DNA from: Roseburia hominis
GTDB lineage: Bacteria; Bacillota; Clostridia; Lachnospirales; Lachnospiraceae
DNA length: 64,000 nucleotides
Assembly (NCBI GenBank): GCA_040702975.1
Contig: CP159990.1
Location: 2,294,001 to 2,358,000, forward strand
Reading direction: 5' to 3'
The notes under the pieces are model-generated. The model searched no databases, was not told where the DNA came from, and saw only the letters and a program-made list of their open reading frames with translations. Each line of letters starts with the position of its first letter. Position 1 is the stretch's first letter. A program made the translations under genes and the position numbers. Below are positions 54,389 to 62,459 of the stretch, in pieces.

Positions 54389-54892
54389 TATGCTTTTTGG
54401 CTGCCCTTCGATTTGGAATTGTAAAAGTTGAATAGGAAAAAGCTGAAAGTAGAAGAATTTAAAAATATGCATTAAAGCATTCAACTTTCACAAGAAGATA
54501 ATTTTTATGTATTCAAGTAACGTGGAATGAAATAAATGATAAAAAAATATTATTCAATTTGTGCGATGAGGATAGAAGAATAGTATTCAAGTTATAAGAG
54601 AGCATCAAAATAAGAAATCCATTGTAAATAAGGGATTTAGAGTTGATTTTCGTGCCACAATATCTTTATTCCCTATTATATCCTTATTCTCAAGTGCTAT
54701 ATATTCATAACTGCACCCGATATTTATTAAAAAAGAAGAAAAAAAGGAAATACGGGCGTGAGAAAGCAAGTTGGTCTAAGCCAATAACGAGAACTGAGCA
54801 TGTTCCGCGTATTCATGCGGGAAGAAAACTATCCGATAACAAAAAACTAAGGGGTTGCATTCGGACAGGAATCATATTACAATAGAGACGTA
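54389..54892 (+). other. AT-rich intergenic region with small hairpins
   Basis: About 500 bases without a credible gene. The left part (54400-54740) is strongly AT-rich and shows nothing I recognise. The right part has hairpins: TTGGT-CTAA-GCCAA (54771-54784) and CCGC...GCGG (54805-54820). A 13-base word AAGGGGTTGCATT at 54849-54861 repeats at 54895-54907 inside the following terminator. A long leader RNA for the pilus operon, or a transfer origin, are both possible. Confidence 0.4.
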
Positions 54893-54937
54893 ACAAGGGG
54901 TTGCATTATCCATGGGATATGTAACTCCTTGTTTTTA
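54893..54937 (+). terminator. Strong intrinsic terminator inside the pilus leader
   Basis: Bases 54893-54910 (ACAAGGGGTTGCATTATC) pair with 54916-54932 (GATATGTAACTCCTTGT) with G-U pairs and one bulge, followed by TTTTTA. It stands 150 bases before the pilin start, so transcription from upstream should stop here unless the hairpin is disrupted. The copy of AAGGGGTTGCATT at 54849-54861 can compete for the right arm. Confidence 0.75.
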
Positions 54938-55040
54938 TACAATTTTTTAAATAAACAAATTCTATGAACGCATAATCATTCAATTATTTCTGAGAACTAT
55001 TATAAAAAATCACTTCAAAATTCAATTCCATATCCCATGG
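54910..55040 (+). promoter_or_regulatory. Candidate invertible promoter segment upstream of the pilin operon
   Basis: CCATGGGATATG (54910-54921) and CATATCCCATGG (55029-55040) are exact inverted copies flanking 107 bases. The left arm is part of the terminator. Inside, the minus strand reads TTGAAT, 15 bases, TATAAT (55025 down to 54999), a promoter-like sequence pointing away from the pilin. Inversion would break the terminator and turn that promoter toward the pilin. No recombinase gene is in the window. A weak rightward TATTAT box also exists, so ordinary promotion is an alternative. Confidence 0.4.
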
Positions 55041-55080
55041 TTTTTGAAACGCCAAAATTGCAGAAAGGAGAGGAGGGCAT

Positions 55081-58000
55081 ATGAAAAAAAGAAATGCCCT
55101 AAGAAGAGGTGCAGCGTTGCTTGTATGCATAGTCATGTTGGTCACTTTGATTCTTCCGGGAATCAGAGTCCAAGCGTCGGATGAGATTACATCGATGGAG
55201 ACGGCAGTTGAATCTGTAGTGGAGCTACAGACAGAGCAGGTAAGCGATCAAGCAGCACCGGATTCTGAGGAAGAAAATATTGATGGAAAGGAGGTTGGAA
55301 AAGAAAACGAAGTAAAGGAAATGGCAGAGCCTAGTGGTGAGCCTGTGCCAATGGATTCCCCAATGGTTGAAACGAGAACCACGGGAGAGAATAGTCAGGA
55401 ACAGCAGGCTGAAGATTCAGAGAATGGGAACATGCCTGTAGAGGAAGAAATAGCAGATTCAGTTAATGAATTTGGAGAAGATTATTTTGCTGGCAGCTAT
55501 TCGATTGAGAATTTTCAAGTCGATCAGTTACAAAATACTCCGGGAAAAAGGCTGGAAGTGGCAAAGAGGCATTCATGGGAGAAATATCTAGATCAGAATA
55601 ATTATCTGAGACAAGTTTTTTACACTTTATATTCGGATAAACAATTAACATATCTAACGCAAAAAGACCATGAAATCGTTTTTTTGCATAACCCTGAACC
55701 GTTTACTATATCTTCTTCTGGCAGAGCATTAGCTACCACAAGAGCAGCGTCTGGAAAAGTAACACAAATGACTAAGACTACGACGCTAGGATATACGACT
55801 GCGGTTTTCAAAATTACTGATCCAGTAACTGGATACAATGGAGAGGCGTTCTGTAGTCAGCATAGTAAGTATACACCAGAGGTCGGTACAGCTTTAACAA
55901 ACGGCGGTCTCGTTACAAATCAAAATATCAGAAAATGTGTTTATTACTGGTACACAGGAGATATCAAGAAGCAGGGGAGTACCTATACATTTGGCTACAC
56001 TTCTCTGGCAATATCGTACTTCAATGGTGATACGTTCCAGACGAATCAGACTTTTCGGGATTTTATGGACTGGATCAAAGGCAAGCCAAATGCTCCGGCT
56101 GATTTTAAGGTTTACTGGGCAAACACGACAAGTAGCTCTTATCAAAATCTGGTTTATGGGAAGATGGAACAGCAGGTTCAAAAGGGGAAAGTGACTCTTA
56201 AAAAGAGTTCTGCAAATCCTGCACTCACCAATAACAATTCCTACTATTCGCTTAATGGAGCGGTGTTTGAAGTTTATAGTGATAAGAACTGCACAAAAAA
56301 AGTAGGGACGTTGACAACAAATGCGAATGGAACTACTAATACGATTGAATTGAATGCGGGTACTTATTATGTGAAAGAGACAAAAGCCCCGAAAGGTTTT
56401 GCGTTAAGCAAAGAGGTGAAGAGCGTAACCATTACGTCTGGAAAAACAGCTACGGTATCTTTTACTGATTTGCCGCAAGCTGACCCGGTAGGTGTATTGC
56501 TGGGCAAGATAGATGCTGAAACAAATCAGAATAAACCCCAGGGAAGCGCTACTTTAGCTGGAGCAGAATTTACTATTTTATATTATGATTCCAATCCGGA
56601 TAGCGGTGCACAACCAAAGAAGAGGTGGGTGTTTAAAACAGATGAAGACGGCTTTTGTTATTATGCGGATGAGTATTTGATAGATGGTGATTCGCTTTAT
56701 TATGCAACAAATGGATATGAAAGTATACCACTTGGTTACATTACTATTCAGGAGACTAAAGCACCAGAAGGGTATTTGATAAATCAGGAGTTGTTTATAT
56801 GTGAAATCACAAGTAATGGGACCGCAGAGTTGGTTTATACCTACAACCAGCCGATCATCCCAGAAAACATATTAAGACTGGATTTGGTCAAGAAGCAGGA
56901 AGGAACAGATATTGTTATCCCGGATGTCGAGTTCGAACACACGAAACCAGACGGAACAAAGGAAAATGTAAAGACGGATCAGAACGGCCAGTTGACCCTT
57001 AAAGGTCTCCAATATGGTGAGCATACTCTGAAAGAAACAGCCGTAATGGACGGATACGAGTTGAATGAAAATGTGATCAGCTTCACCGTCGCGGAGGATA
57101 ATTCGATCACGCTGAATTCTTCTTTCGATGAGTCACAAGGCAAGGTTGAGTTTACCGTAACAGAAGAGGGAAATATTAGTATTGAGATGGAAGACAAGCT
57201 GTCGCCATTTGAACTGGTCTTGCACAAGATCAATAATAGGCAGCTCAAACTTGACGGAGCAGAGTTCACCGTATATTCAGACAAAGAATGTACTCAGCAG
57301 GTAGCAAAAGGCGTTACGGAAAACGGAGGAGAACTGCATATAGACGATCTGGAAGTAGGCACTAAATACTATCTGAAGGAGACTAAGGCTCCGAAGGGAT
57401 ATAGAATCCAGACAGATCTGTTTGGCAATCCTGTTGTCTGGGAATTTTATACCGAAAGTATACCAGCAGAGGATAAATTCATTTTCTATGTAGATGACAA
57501 AGCATATGATTCATCTTCCGAGCCAAATGAAAAGTTTACAGTAAGCGGAACAAAGGAAGCAAGGGAAGTTCATATGACTATTGAAAATTCCATACTGCGG
57601 CGTTTACCCAATACAGGATCGCCTTGGACAATAATCGTTTTACTGGGCGGAATCATGTGCTTTGCATATGCATTAATTTTGAGTAAAAAGGAGAAAGGCA
57701 CAATGAAAAACAATGTAATGAAAAAGATGTGTGCGGTTGCGCTGGTATCTGCGATGGCTGTAACTGCATTACCGGGTAACGTATGGGCGGCAGATGGTAC
57801 ATCAGCCGTTGCATCAACAAGAGCGGTTGCTCTAACGGCAAAGGGAGAGGCTGATTTCGGACGAGGCAATGCTAATATTACCATCCAGGGAAATGAAGGA
57901 CAGACCTTGATCGGAAAGAAGTTCAACGTATACAAGCTGTTTGCGGCAGAAAATTCAGTTGGTGGAGAATCTATCAATTATACAATCAATGCACCATATA

Positions 58001-59559
58001 AGACAGCGCTTAAAACAGTGGTTGGGAAAAAACTCTCCAAAACTCCGTCGGACGTAACGGAGTATGAAGTGATCGATTATATTCAGTCGCTCAATACGAA
58101 TCCGGTGGAAGGTGCACAGGCGACGCAAAAAAATGAGGGGTCATATAGTGATTTCAGGTACTTCATTGAAGAGCTGCGTAATGAGATCGTAAAAGAAGGT
58201 GTTACTGGTGATGTAGTGACAGTGACTTCTGTGAAATCCAATAATTCAGTAGTGATCAAAGGATTAGAATATGGTTATTACATTATTGATGAGGTAAGCA
58301 ATGTAAGCGGCAGCCATTCAGCGGCGTCACTTTGCATGGTGAATACACTTAATCCATCGGCAGAGGTGGACATTAAATCAGACTATCCCTCAGTAACAAA
58401 GAAAATCCAAGAAGATGACGATAGGAACAGCATCGGTTCAGACGGATGGAATGATATGGCAGATTTTGAGATTGGCCAGACGGTACCATATAAGTTCACC
58501 TCTAATGTACCGGATATGAATGGGTATGATACTTATTACTACGCATGGCATGATGTTATGGATGAGGCATTGACGTTCCAGCCGAATAGTGTAGGGATTG
58601 TGATCAAGGATAAGAATGGAAAGACCTATACTCTGAAAAAGAGTGAATTCAGTATCAACACGAATCCTGGGAATGGAGAGACATTTAAGGTTGAAGTGAG
58701 AGATCTGAAAGCAATTGTGGACCGTGAATTTGACCAGATCAACAGTAATAGTGAAAATATATACGGTCAGGAAGTGGTGCTCCGCTATGATGCAGTCTTG
58801 AATGATAAAGCTGCCGAGGATACGGGAAGACCGGGATTCGAAAATGATGTAAAACTGGAATTCTCTAATAATCCGGATGGAGACGGACAGGGAGAGACCG
58901 GCGAGACGCCTTGGGATACGGTTGTATGCTTTACATATAAGCTGAACGGATTAAAAACAAACAACCATGATCTTGTCCTTGAAGGTGCAAAGTTCCGCCT
59001 TTATTCAGATGAAAACTGCAGGAACGAAGTATATGTAAAGAAAACTGCAAATGGTTATAACGTCATCAATAGGGATAGTGTTGGAGGAAACGATCATACT
59101 GGTGGGTCGATACATCCAGAAGCGGTAGAGATGGTATCCGCTAAAGACGGCGTATTTACAATCTTCGGTTTGGATGGCGGAGTGTATTGGCTGAAGGAAA
59201 CGGAAGCTCCGGACGGATACCGTCTTATTGAAGATCCAATCCGTCTGGAAGTCAACCCAACATTTGTACAGGATAGAAATTCTTATGTAAAAGGGCAGGG
59301 CGCGACAGACCAGGCACTTGCGGAACTGGAATATGAGGCGTATATTAAGCAGTTCTTATCAGGCGTTATGAAAGATGACACGATTATTCTGGAAACAGAC
59401 ATTGAGGAGGGCTCCGGAAACCTGACCGTTGTCAACCAGGTAGGAATGAAGCTCCCGATCACAGGATCTAATATGACAATCATTTGTCTGGGTGCTGGTA
59501 TTGTGCTTATTTTCCTGGCGCTTCGGAAAAAAGAAAAGACTGTAGGCTATGAAAAATAA
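55081..59559 (+). CDS. Sortase-anchored adhesin/pilin fused in frame to a second pilin
   Basis: One open frame of 1492 codons that encodes two complete sortase substrates. Part 1 (1-874): signal peptide 1-33; acidic linker; a thioester-like adhesion domain at about 226-317 with Cys258 in AFCSQH; four Cna-B/SpaA repeats (about 370-462, 468-595, 596-700, 709-835) with ETKAP motifs; LPNTG at 842-846; a membrane segment; and a KKEKG tail. There is no stop codon. The frame runs straight into the signal peptide of the major-pilin-like part (from 875). An AAGGAG ribosome site and ATG lie exactly at the junction. Part 1 would be the tip or ancillary pilin. ATG 55081 follows AAAGGAGAGGAGGG. Confidence 0.85.
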   Translation: MKKRNALRRGAALLVCIVMLVTLILPGIRVQASDEITSMETAVESVVELQTEQVSDQAAPDSEEENIDGKEVGKENEVKEMAEPSGEPVPMDSPMVETRTTGENSQEQQAEDSENGNMPVEEEIADSVNEFGEDYFAGSYSIENFQVDQLQNTPGKRLEVAKRHSWEKYLDQNNYLRQVFYTLYSDKQLTYLTQKDHEIVFLHNPEPFTISSSGRALATTRAASGKVTQMTKTTTLGYTTAVFKITDPVTGYNGEAFCSQHSKYTPEVGTALTNGGLVTNQNIRKCVYYWYTGDIKKQGSTYTFGYTSLAISYFNGDTFQTNQTFRDFMDWIKGKPNAPADFKVYWANTTSSSYQNLVYGKMEQQVQKGKVTLKKSSANPALTNNNSYYSLNGAVFEVYSDKNCTKKVGTLTTNANGTTNTIELNAGTYYVKETKAPKGFALSKEVKSVTITSGKTATVSFTDLPQADPVGVLLGKIDAETNQNKPQGSATLAGAEFTILYYDSNPDSGAQPKKRWVFKTDEDGFCYYADEYLIDGDSLYYATNGYESIPLGYITIQETKAPEGYLINQELFICEITSNGTAELVYTYNQPIIPENILRLDLVKKQEGTDIVIPDVEFEHTKPDGTKENVKTDQNGQLTLKGLQYGEHTLKETAVMDGYELNENVISFTVAEDNSITLNSSFDESQGKVEFTVTEEGNISIEMEDKLSPFELVLHKINNRQLKLDGAEFTVYSDKECTQQVAKGVTENGGELHIDDLEVGTKYYLKETKAPKGYRIQTDLFGNPVVWEFYTESIPAEDKFIFYVDDKAYDSSSEPNEKFTVSGTKEAREVHMTIENSILRRLPNTGSPWTIIVLLGGIMCFAYALILSKKEKGTMKNNVMKKMCAVALVSAMAVTALPGNVWAADGTSAVASTRAVALTAKGEADFGRGNANITIQGNEGQTLIGKKFNVYKLFAAENSVGGESINYTINAPYKTALKTVVGKKLSKTPSDVTEYEVIDYIQSLNTNPVEGAQATQKNEGSYSDFRYFIEELRNEIVKEGVTGDVVTVTSVKSNNSVVIKGLEYGYYIIDEVSNVSGSHSAASLCMVNTLNPSAEVDIKSDYPSVTKKIQEDDDRNSIGSDGWNDMADFEIGQTVPYKFTSNVPDMNGYDTYYYAWHDVMDEALTFQPNSVGIVIKDKNGKTYTLKKSEFSINTNPGNGETFKVEVRDLKAIVDREFDQINSNSENIYGQEVVLRYDAVLNDKAAEDTGRPGFENDVKLEFSNNPDGDGQGETGETPWDTVVCFTYKLNGLKTNNHDLVLEGAKFRLYSDENCRNEVYVKKTANGYNVINRDSVGGNDHTGGSIHPEAVEMVSAKDGVFTIFGLDGGVYWLKETEAPDGYRLIEDPIRLEVNPTFVQDRNSYVKGQGATDQALAELEYEAYIKQFLSGVMKDDTIILETDIEEGSGNLTVVNQVGMKLPITGSNMTIICLGAGIVLIFLALRKKEKTVGYEK
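57703..59559 (+). CDS. Major pilin-like part, probably also translated independently
   Basis: A 618-residue pilin from its own ATG at 57703, nine bases after AAGGAG. It has a signal peptide (MCAVALVSAMAVTALPGNVWAA), isopeptide-type domains (FNVYKLFAAE, then YGYYIIDEV with the E-box-like Glu), YPSVTKKI near 228-235 as candidate pilin-motif lysine, a Cna-B-like domain with KETEAPDGYRL, LPITG at 584-588, a membrane segment and RKKEK tail. This is the layout of a Gram-positive pilus backbone subunit polymerised by a class C sortase, which is the next gene (11-base overlap). It shares its frame with the upstream adhesin, with no stop between. Confidence 0.8.
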   Translation: MKNNVMKKMCAVALVSAMAVTALPGNVWAADGTSAVASTRAVALTAKGEADFGRGNANITIQGNEGQTLIGKKFNVYKLFAAENSVGGESINYTINAPYKTALKTVVGKKLSKTPSDVTEYEVIDYIQSLNTNPVEGAQATQKNEGSYSDFRYFIEELRNEIVKEGVTGDVVTVTSVKSNNSVVIKGLEYGYYIIDEVSNVSGSHSAASLCMVNTLNPSAEVDIKSDYPSVTKKIQEDDDRNSIGSDGWNDMADFEIGQTVPYKFTSNVPDMNGYDTYYYAWHDVMDEALTFQPNSVGIVIKDKNGKTYTLKKSEFSINTNPGNGETFKVEVRDLKAIVDREFDQINSNSENIYGQEVVLRYDAVLNDKAAEDTGRPGFENDVKLEFSNNPDGDGQGETGETPWDTVVCFTYKLNGLKTNNHDLVLEGAKFRLYSDENCRNEVYVKKTANGYNVINRDSVGGNDHTGGSIHPEAVEMVSAKDGVFTIFGLDGGVYWLKETEAPDGYRLIEDPIRLEVNPTFVQDRNSYVKGQGATDQALAELEYEAYIKQFLSGVMKDDTIILETDIEEGSGNLTVVNQVGMKLPITGSNMTIICLGAGIVLIFLALRKKEKTVGYEK

Positions 59560-60379
59560 GTGGAAACGGATAGTGGCTTGTTTGGTTGGAATCATTTTAT
59601 GTTGCTATCCCTTTGTGAATGGTATTGTTCAGCGGCAGTTTCGTAAGGAGGCTGTCGCGACCTATAAAAAAGGGTTAGAAAAAGGTAAGAATCTGGATGA
59701 TACGCTTCAAAAGGCTGCGGAATATAACGATGTATTATGCCAGGTTGGAAATGCACTGGTCGGTAATGCGCAGAACGGAATCCTAAGCAGCGAAAATTAT
59801 GAAGGCCTGCTAAATCCTTCTGGAAATGGAATCATGGGAGTCATCAAGATTCCAAAAATCAATGTCAATCTGCCGATTTACCACGGGACTGCGGAAGAGG
59901 CTATATCGAACGGTGCGGGACATCTGGAAGGGAGCAGCCTACCGGTAGGAGGGGAAAATACCAGATGTATCCTCACCAGCCACAGAGGACTTCCAAATGG
60001 GAGGCTGTTTACAAGGCTCGATGAGTTGGAGAGGGAAGATTACATTTTTCTTGAGGTATGTAATCAGACGCTGGCATATCAAGTAAATGAGATCGAGGTG
60101 ATAGAACCGGAAGAGCTTGATAAGCTGTATATCCGACCGGAAGAAGATCTCCTGACTCTTGTAACATGCACTCCTTATGGAATCAATACGCAGCGTCTGG
60201 TCATAACAGGTGAAAGAGTACCATATGAGGAAGGAAACGAACAGAAGATATTACCTAAGATGTATTCGGTCAGAGAGCTTGTATTTACAATGATTCCAAT
60301 CATTGTCCTATTGGTATTTTTATGGAAAGGCATAAAAAGAATGATGAATAAAAAGAGGTATAAGGATGAAAAAGAGTAG
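59549..60379 (+). CDS. Class C sortase (pilus polymerase)
   Basis: A 276-residue membrane transpeptidase that joins pilins covalently. Membrane segments lie at each end (IVACLVGIILCCYPFVNGIV and LVFTMIPIIVLLVFLWKGI), as is typical of class C. Catalytic residues are His145 (LTSHRGLPNG), Cys207 (LVTCTPYG) and Arg216 (NTQRLVITG). GIMGVIKIPKINVNLPIYHG is the conserved start of the barrel. It overlaps the pilin frame by 11 bases and the next gene by 14, so it belongs firmly to the pilus operon. Confidence 0.94.
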   Translation: MKNKWKRIVACLVGIILCCYPFVNGIVQRQFRKEAVATYKKGLEKGKNLDDTLQKAAEYNDVLCQVGNALVGNAQNGILSSENYEGLLNPSGNGIMGVIKIPKINVNLPIYHGTAEEAISNGAGHLEGSSLPVGGENTRCILTSHRGLPNGRLFTRLDELEREDYIFLEVCNQTLAYQVNEIEVIEPEELDKLYIRPEEDLLTLVTCTPYGINTQRLVITGERVPYEEGNEQKILPKMYSVRELVFTMIPIIVLLVFLWKGIKRMMNKKRYKDEKE

Positions 60380-61067
60380 AAAGTTTTCTGTGCTGATTCT
60401 GCTGATCCTGATCCTATCCTTTGCGGGTTCCGGCATAGTGAGCGCCGAAGAATCTGCGGAGAATGTAGAGACCGCAAAAAAATACGGGAGTATTGAGATC
60501 GAACTGACAGACGGAGGCGTCGGTACGTCTAAAGAAGGAGTTGTATTTTCTTATAGCTATGTAGCCGACCTTGTTCATGGAGAATATCGTCTTTTGGACC
60601 GGTATAAGGAAAGCAGGGTCGATTTTGAACAGATCAAGCACGCAAAGGATATGGAAGAGGCAGCCAAAAAGCTGGCGAAATATGCTGATGATGAGAAGCA
60701 GGTAATAACTGATAAGAACGGAAAAGCTGAGATCAGGGAGCTTCCGATAGGGGTTTATCTGATTATTGTAGCCGATAAAGCTGATTATGATGAAATCACA
60801 CCATTTTTAGTTGCAATTCCTACTTTTAGTGATACGGAAAAGGAGATGAAGTATGATCTGAGGATTTTGCCAAAACATACACCCAATCCCCCTGGGAAGA
60901 TTGTAACGGAGACACCGCCTACAGTGAAGACGGGGGACAGTGCAAAAAGTGCATTATATCTGGGACTTGCAGGAACGGCTGGATTTTTGGCGGTGGCAGT
61001 CATTGCTATGCTCCGATATCAGCATAAAAAGAGAAAAGCAGAACTGGAAAGAGAGATTAAAGAATGA
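60366..61067 (+). CDS. Third pilin-like, membrane-anchored SpaA-type protein
   Basis: A 233-residue exported protein: signal peptide (SVLILLILILSFAGSGIVSA), one prealbumin-like/SpaA domain (GSIEIELTDGGVGTSKEGVVF, then ITDKNGKAEIRELPIGVYLI), a proline-rich stalk, VKTGD-like motif and a C-terminal membrane segment with basic tail (HKKRKAELE). VKTGD before the membrane segment resembles sortase signals of Lachnospiraceae pili. It could be the base subunit of the pilus. It overlaps the sortase gene by 14 bases and the next gene by four. Confidence 0.8.
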   Translation: MKKSRKFSVLILLILILSFAGSGIVSAEESAENVETAKKYGSIEIELTDGGVGTSKEGVVFSYSYVADLVHGEYRLLDRYKESRVDFEQIKHAKDMEEAAKKLAKYADDEKQVITDKNGKAEIRELPIGVYLIIVADKADYDEITPFLVAIPTFSDTEKEMKYDLRILPKHTPNPPGKIVTETPPTVKTGDSAKSALYLGLAGTAGFLAVAVIAMLRYQHKKRKAELEREIKE

Positions 61068-62101
61068 AGAAAGGAAGAGGTATCATAACAACTCTTCTTT
61101 TGGCTGCGGGAGCCATATTCTGGATAAATGATATTGCAGTAAGAGCCAGCGATGGCTCTGCTGCAGACGGAGTTGTCTGGAAAACGTATAAATATACTTC
61201 GGATTCACCGGAACAGAAGGAGAATATATTCAAAAAAACAATTAAAAAGGATGGCAGGACATATCAACTTGTTGATGTCAGCTACGATGTGCAAAAAAAG
61301 AACCCGGTAACAAAAAAAAGCCAAGTTGAGCTTACGGCCTTAAGTGAACCGGTGAAATCGTCGGAAATGTCCGGATTTGCCGAATTTACGAGAAAGGATG
61401 GAGTTTTATATCGTCTCGATAAAGATACAATTCGGGAAAGCGGAGAAGCGCATGTGCAGAAAGTTACAGTCAATGAAGATTATAACCATGCCGTGGATGC
61501 ATCTTCTGTACCGCAGAAGATAAAAACTAAAGCGACAAATGAACTGACGGGTGAAGAAACAGAGGTAGAGTGCAGCTTTGAGGAGATTATCCGTTTAGAC
61601 CGTTTTTGGCAGGATTCTTATATCGACATTACGTTTCAGCAATATGATGCAAATGTGTTTTACTGGCAGGGACTGGCGATCACAAAAAATTCCCAGAATA
61701 TACCTCTAAAGGGATACGAAACGCAATTGTTGTCTTCGGTAGGACTTAGCCCGGACACGGGGAGGGTGCTTAAGACTTATTGGAGTTCAGATGAGTATAC
61801 TGCTGACGGTGTCGTATGCAGGGATGCAAAAGCAGAGGTGCAGAAACTTGTAACCCCATACCGGGCAAAATATTCTGGAGAAATCAGAATGCCGATATAT
61901 GAAGCTACATATACGGGTACAGTCGAGGAGATTGTAGAAGGAGAATACACCTACGATATGGTCGCTACAGCAGAATATCATCAGAGTCATGATATGGTGT
62001 ATTTTGTAGGGATTGTAGTTCTGATTTTAGCGTTGCTTTTGATCTTATTTTTGATCAGTAAAAAGAGAAAAAGGAAAGAGGGTGAAAAGACAAATGTTTG
62101 A
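61064..62101 (+). CDS. Membrane-anchored extracytoplasmic protein of the pilus/transfer operon
   Basis: A 345-residue protein I cannot assign to a family. It has a signal peptide (GIITTLLLAAGAIFWINDIAV), a beta-rich extracellular region of about 280 residues without a sortase motif, and a C-terminal membrane segment (VGIVVLILALLLILFLI) with a strongly basic tail. It overlaps both neighbours, so it is co-translated with the pilins and the VirB2-like gene. It may link the pilus to the secretion machinery; this is inference from position only. Confidence 0.65.
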   Translation: MKKGRGIITTLLLAAGAIFWINDIAVRASDGSAADGVVWKTYKYTSDSPEQKENIFKKTIKKDGRTYQLVDVSYDVQKKNPVTKKSQVELTALSEPVKSSEMSGFAEFTRKDGVLYRLDKDTIRESGEAHVQKVTVNEDYNHAVDASSVPQKIKTKATNELTGEETEVECSFEEIIRLDRFWQDSYIDITFQQYDANVFYWQGLAITKNSQNIPLKGYETQLLSSVGLSPDTGRVLKTYWSSDEYTADGVVCRDAKAEVQKLVTPYRAKYSGEIRMPIYEATYTGTVEEIVEGEYTYDMVATAEYHQSHDMVYFVGIVVLILALLLILFLISKKRKRKEGEKTNV

Positions 62102-62324
62102 TCCGATCAAAACAAAAATCTATTATTTAGCAGAACAATTAAAACCGCTGGGCATTCCGTGTCTGGTTCTTGCCCTGGCATGTTGTGGTTTTATGCTGCT
62201 TTGGCCAGATACGGATATTTCGCGAAAGGTTAAGAAATACCTTCCGATAGCAATCGTTGGCTGCATGTTGGTAATGGGGTGCATTACGATTGGCGAGGCC
62301 ATAGGGGCAGGGCTGACATTTTAG
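62094..62324 (+). CDS. Small VirB2/TrbC-like membrane protein
   Basis: A 76-residue protein with two hydrophobic segments (IPCLVLALACCGFMLLWP and YLPIAIVGCMLVMGCITIG) ending GEAIGAGLTF. Size, topology and position just before a VirD4 gene fit the small pilin-like or channel subunits of Gram-positive type IV secretion systems. The identity is tentative because these proteins conserve little sequence. ATG 62094 follows AAAGAGGG; a GTG at 62082 is the alternative. It overlaps the preceding gene by eight bases. Confidence 0.6.
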   Translation: MFDPIKTKIYYLAEQLKPLGIPCLVLALACCGFMLLWPDTDISRKVKKYLPIAIVGCMLVMGCITIGEAIGAGLTF

Positions 62325-62426
62325 AAATAAAGGAAATAGTAATAATGGTATATCACAACTAAAGGCAGATGGAAATATGCTGCAAAAAAGGAACTATATA
62401 AACGATTATCACGCATAAATCTAGAG

Positions 62427-62445
62427 GCGGGGCAACAGGCCCCGC
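62427..62445 (+). other. GC-rich hairpin just before the coupling-protein start
   Basis: GCGGGGC-AACAG-GCCCCGC, a perfect seven-pair stem ending four bases before the GGAG ribosome site of the next gene. No T-run follows. It could limit or time translation of the coupling protein. Confidence 0.55.
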
Positions 62446-62459
62446 ATATGGAGAATGAG

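Noticed and set aside
54643..54885. 80-codon open frame in the pilus leader
   Set aside because: Begins at TTG with no ribosome site, very Lys-rich low-complexity content, and runs over hairpins and the repeated 13-base word.
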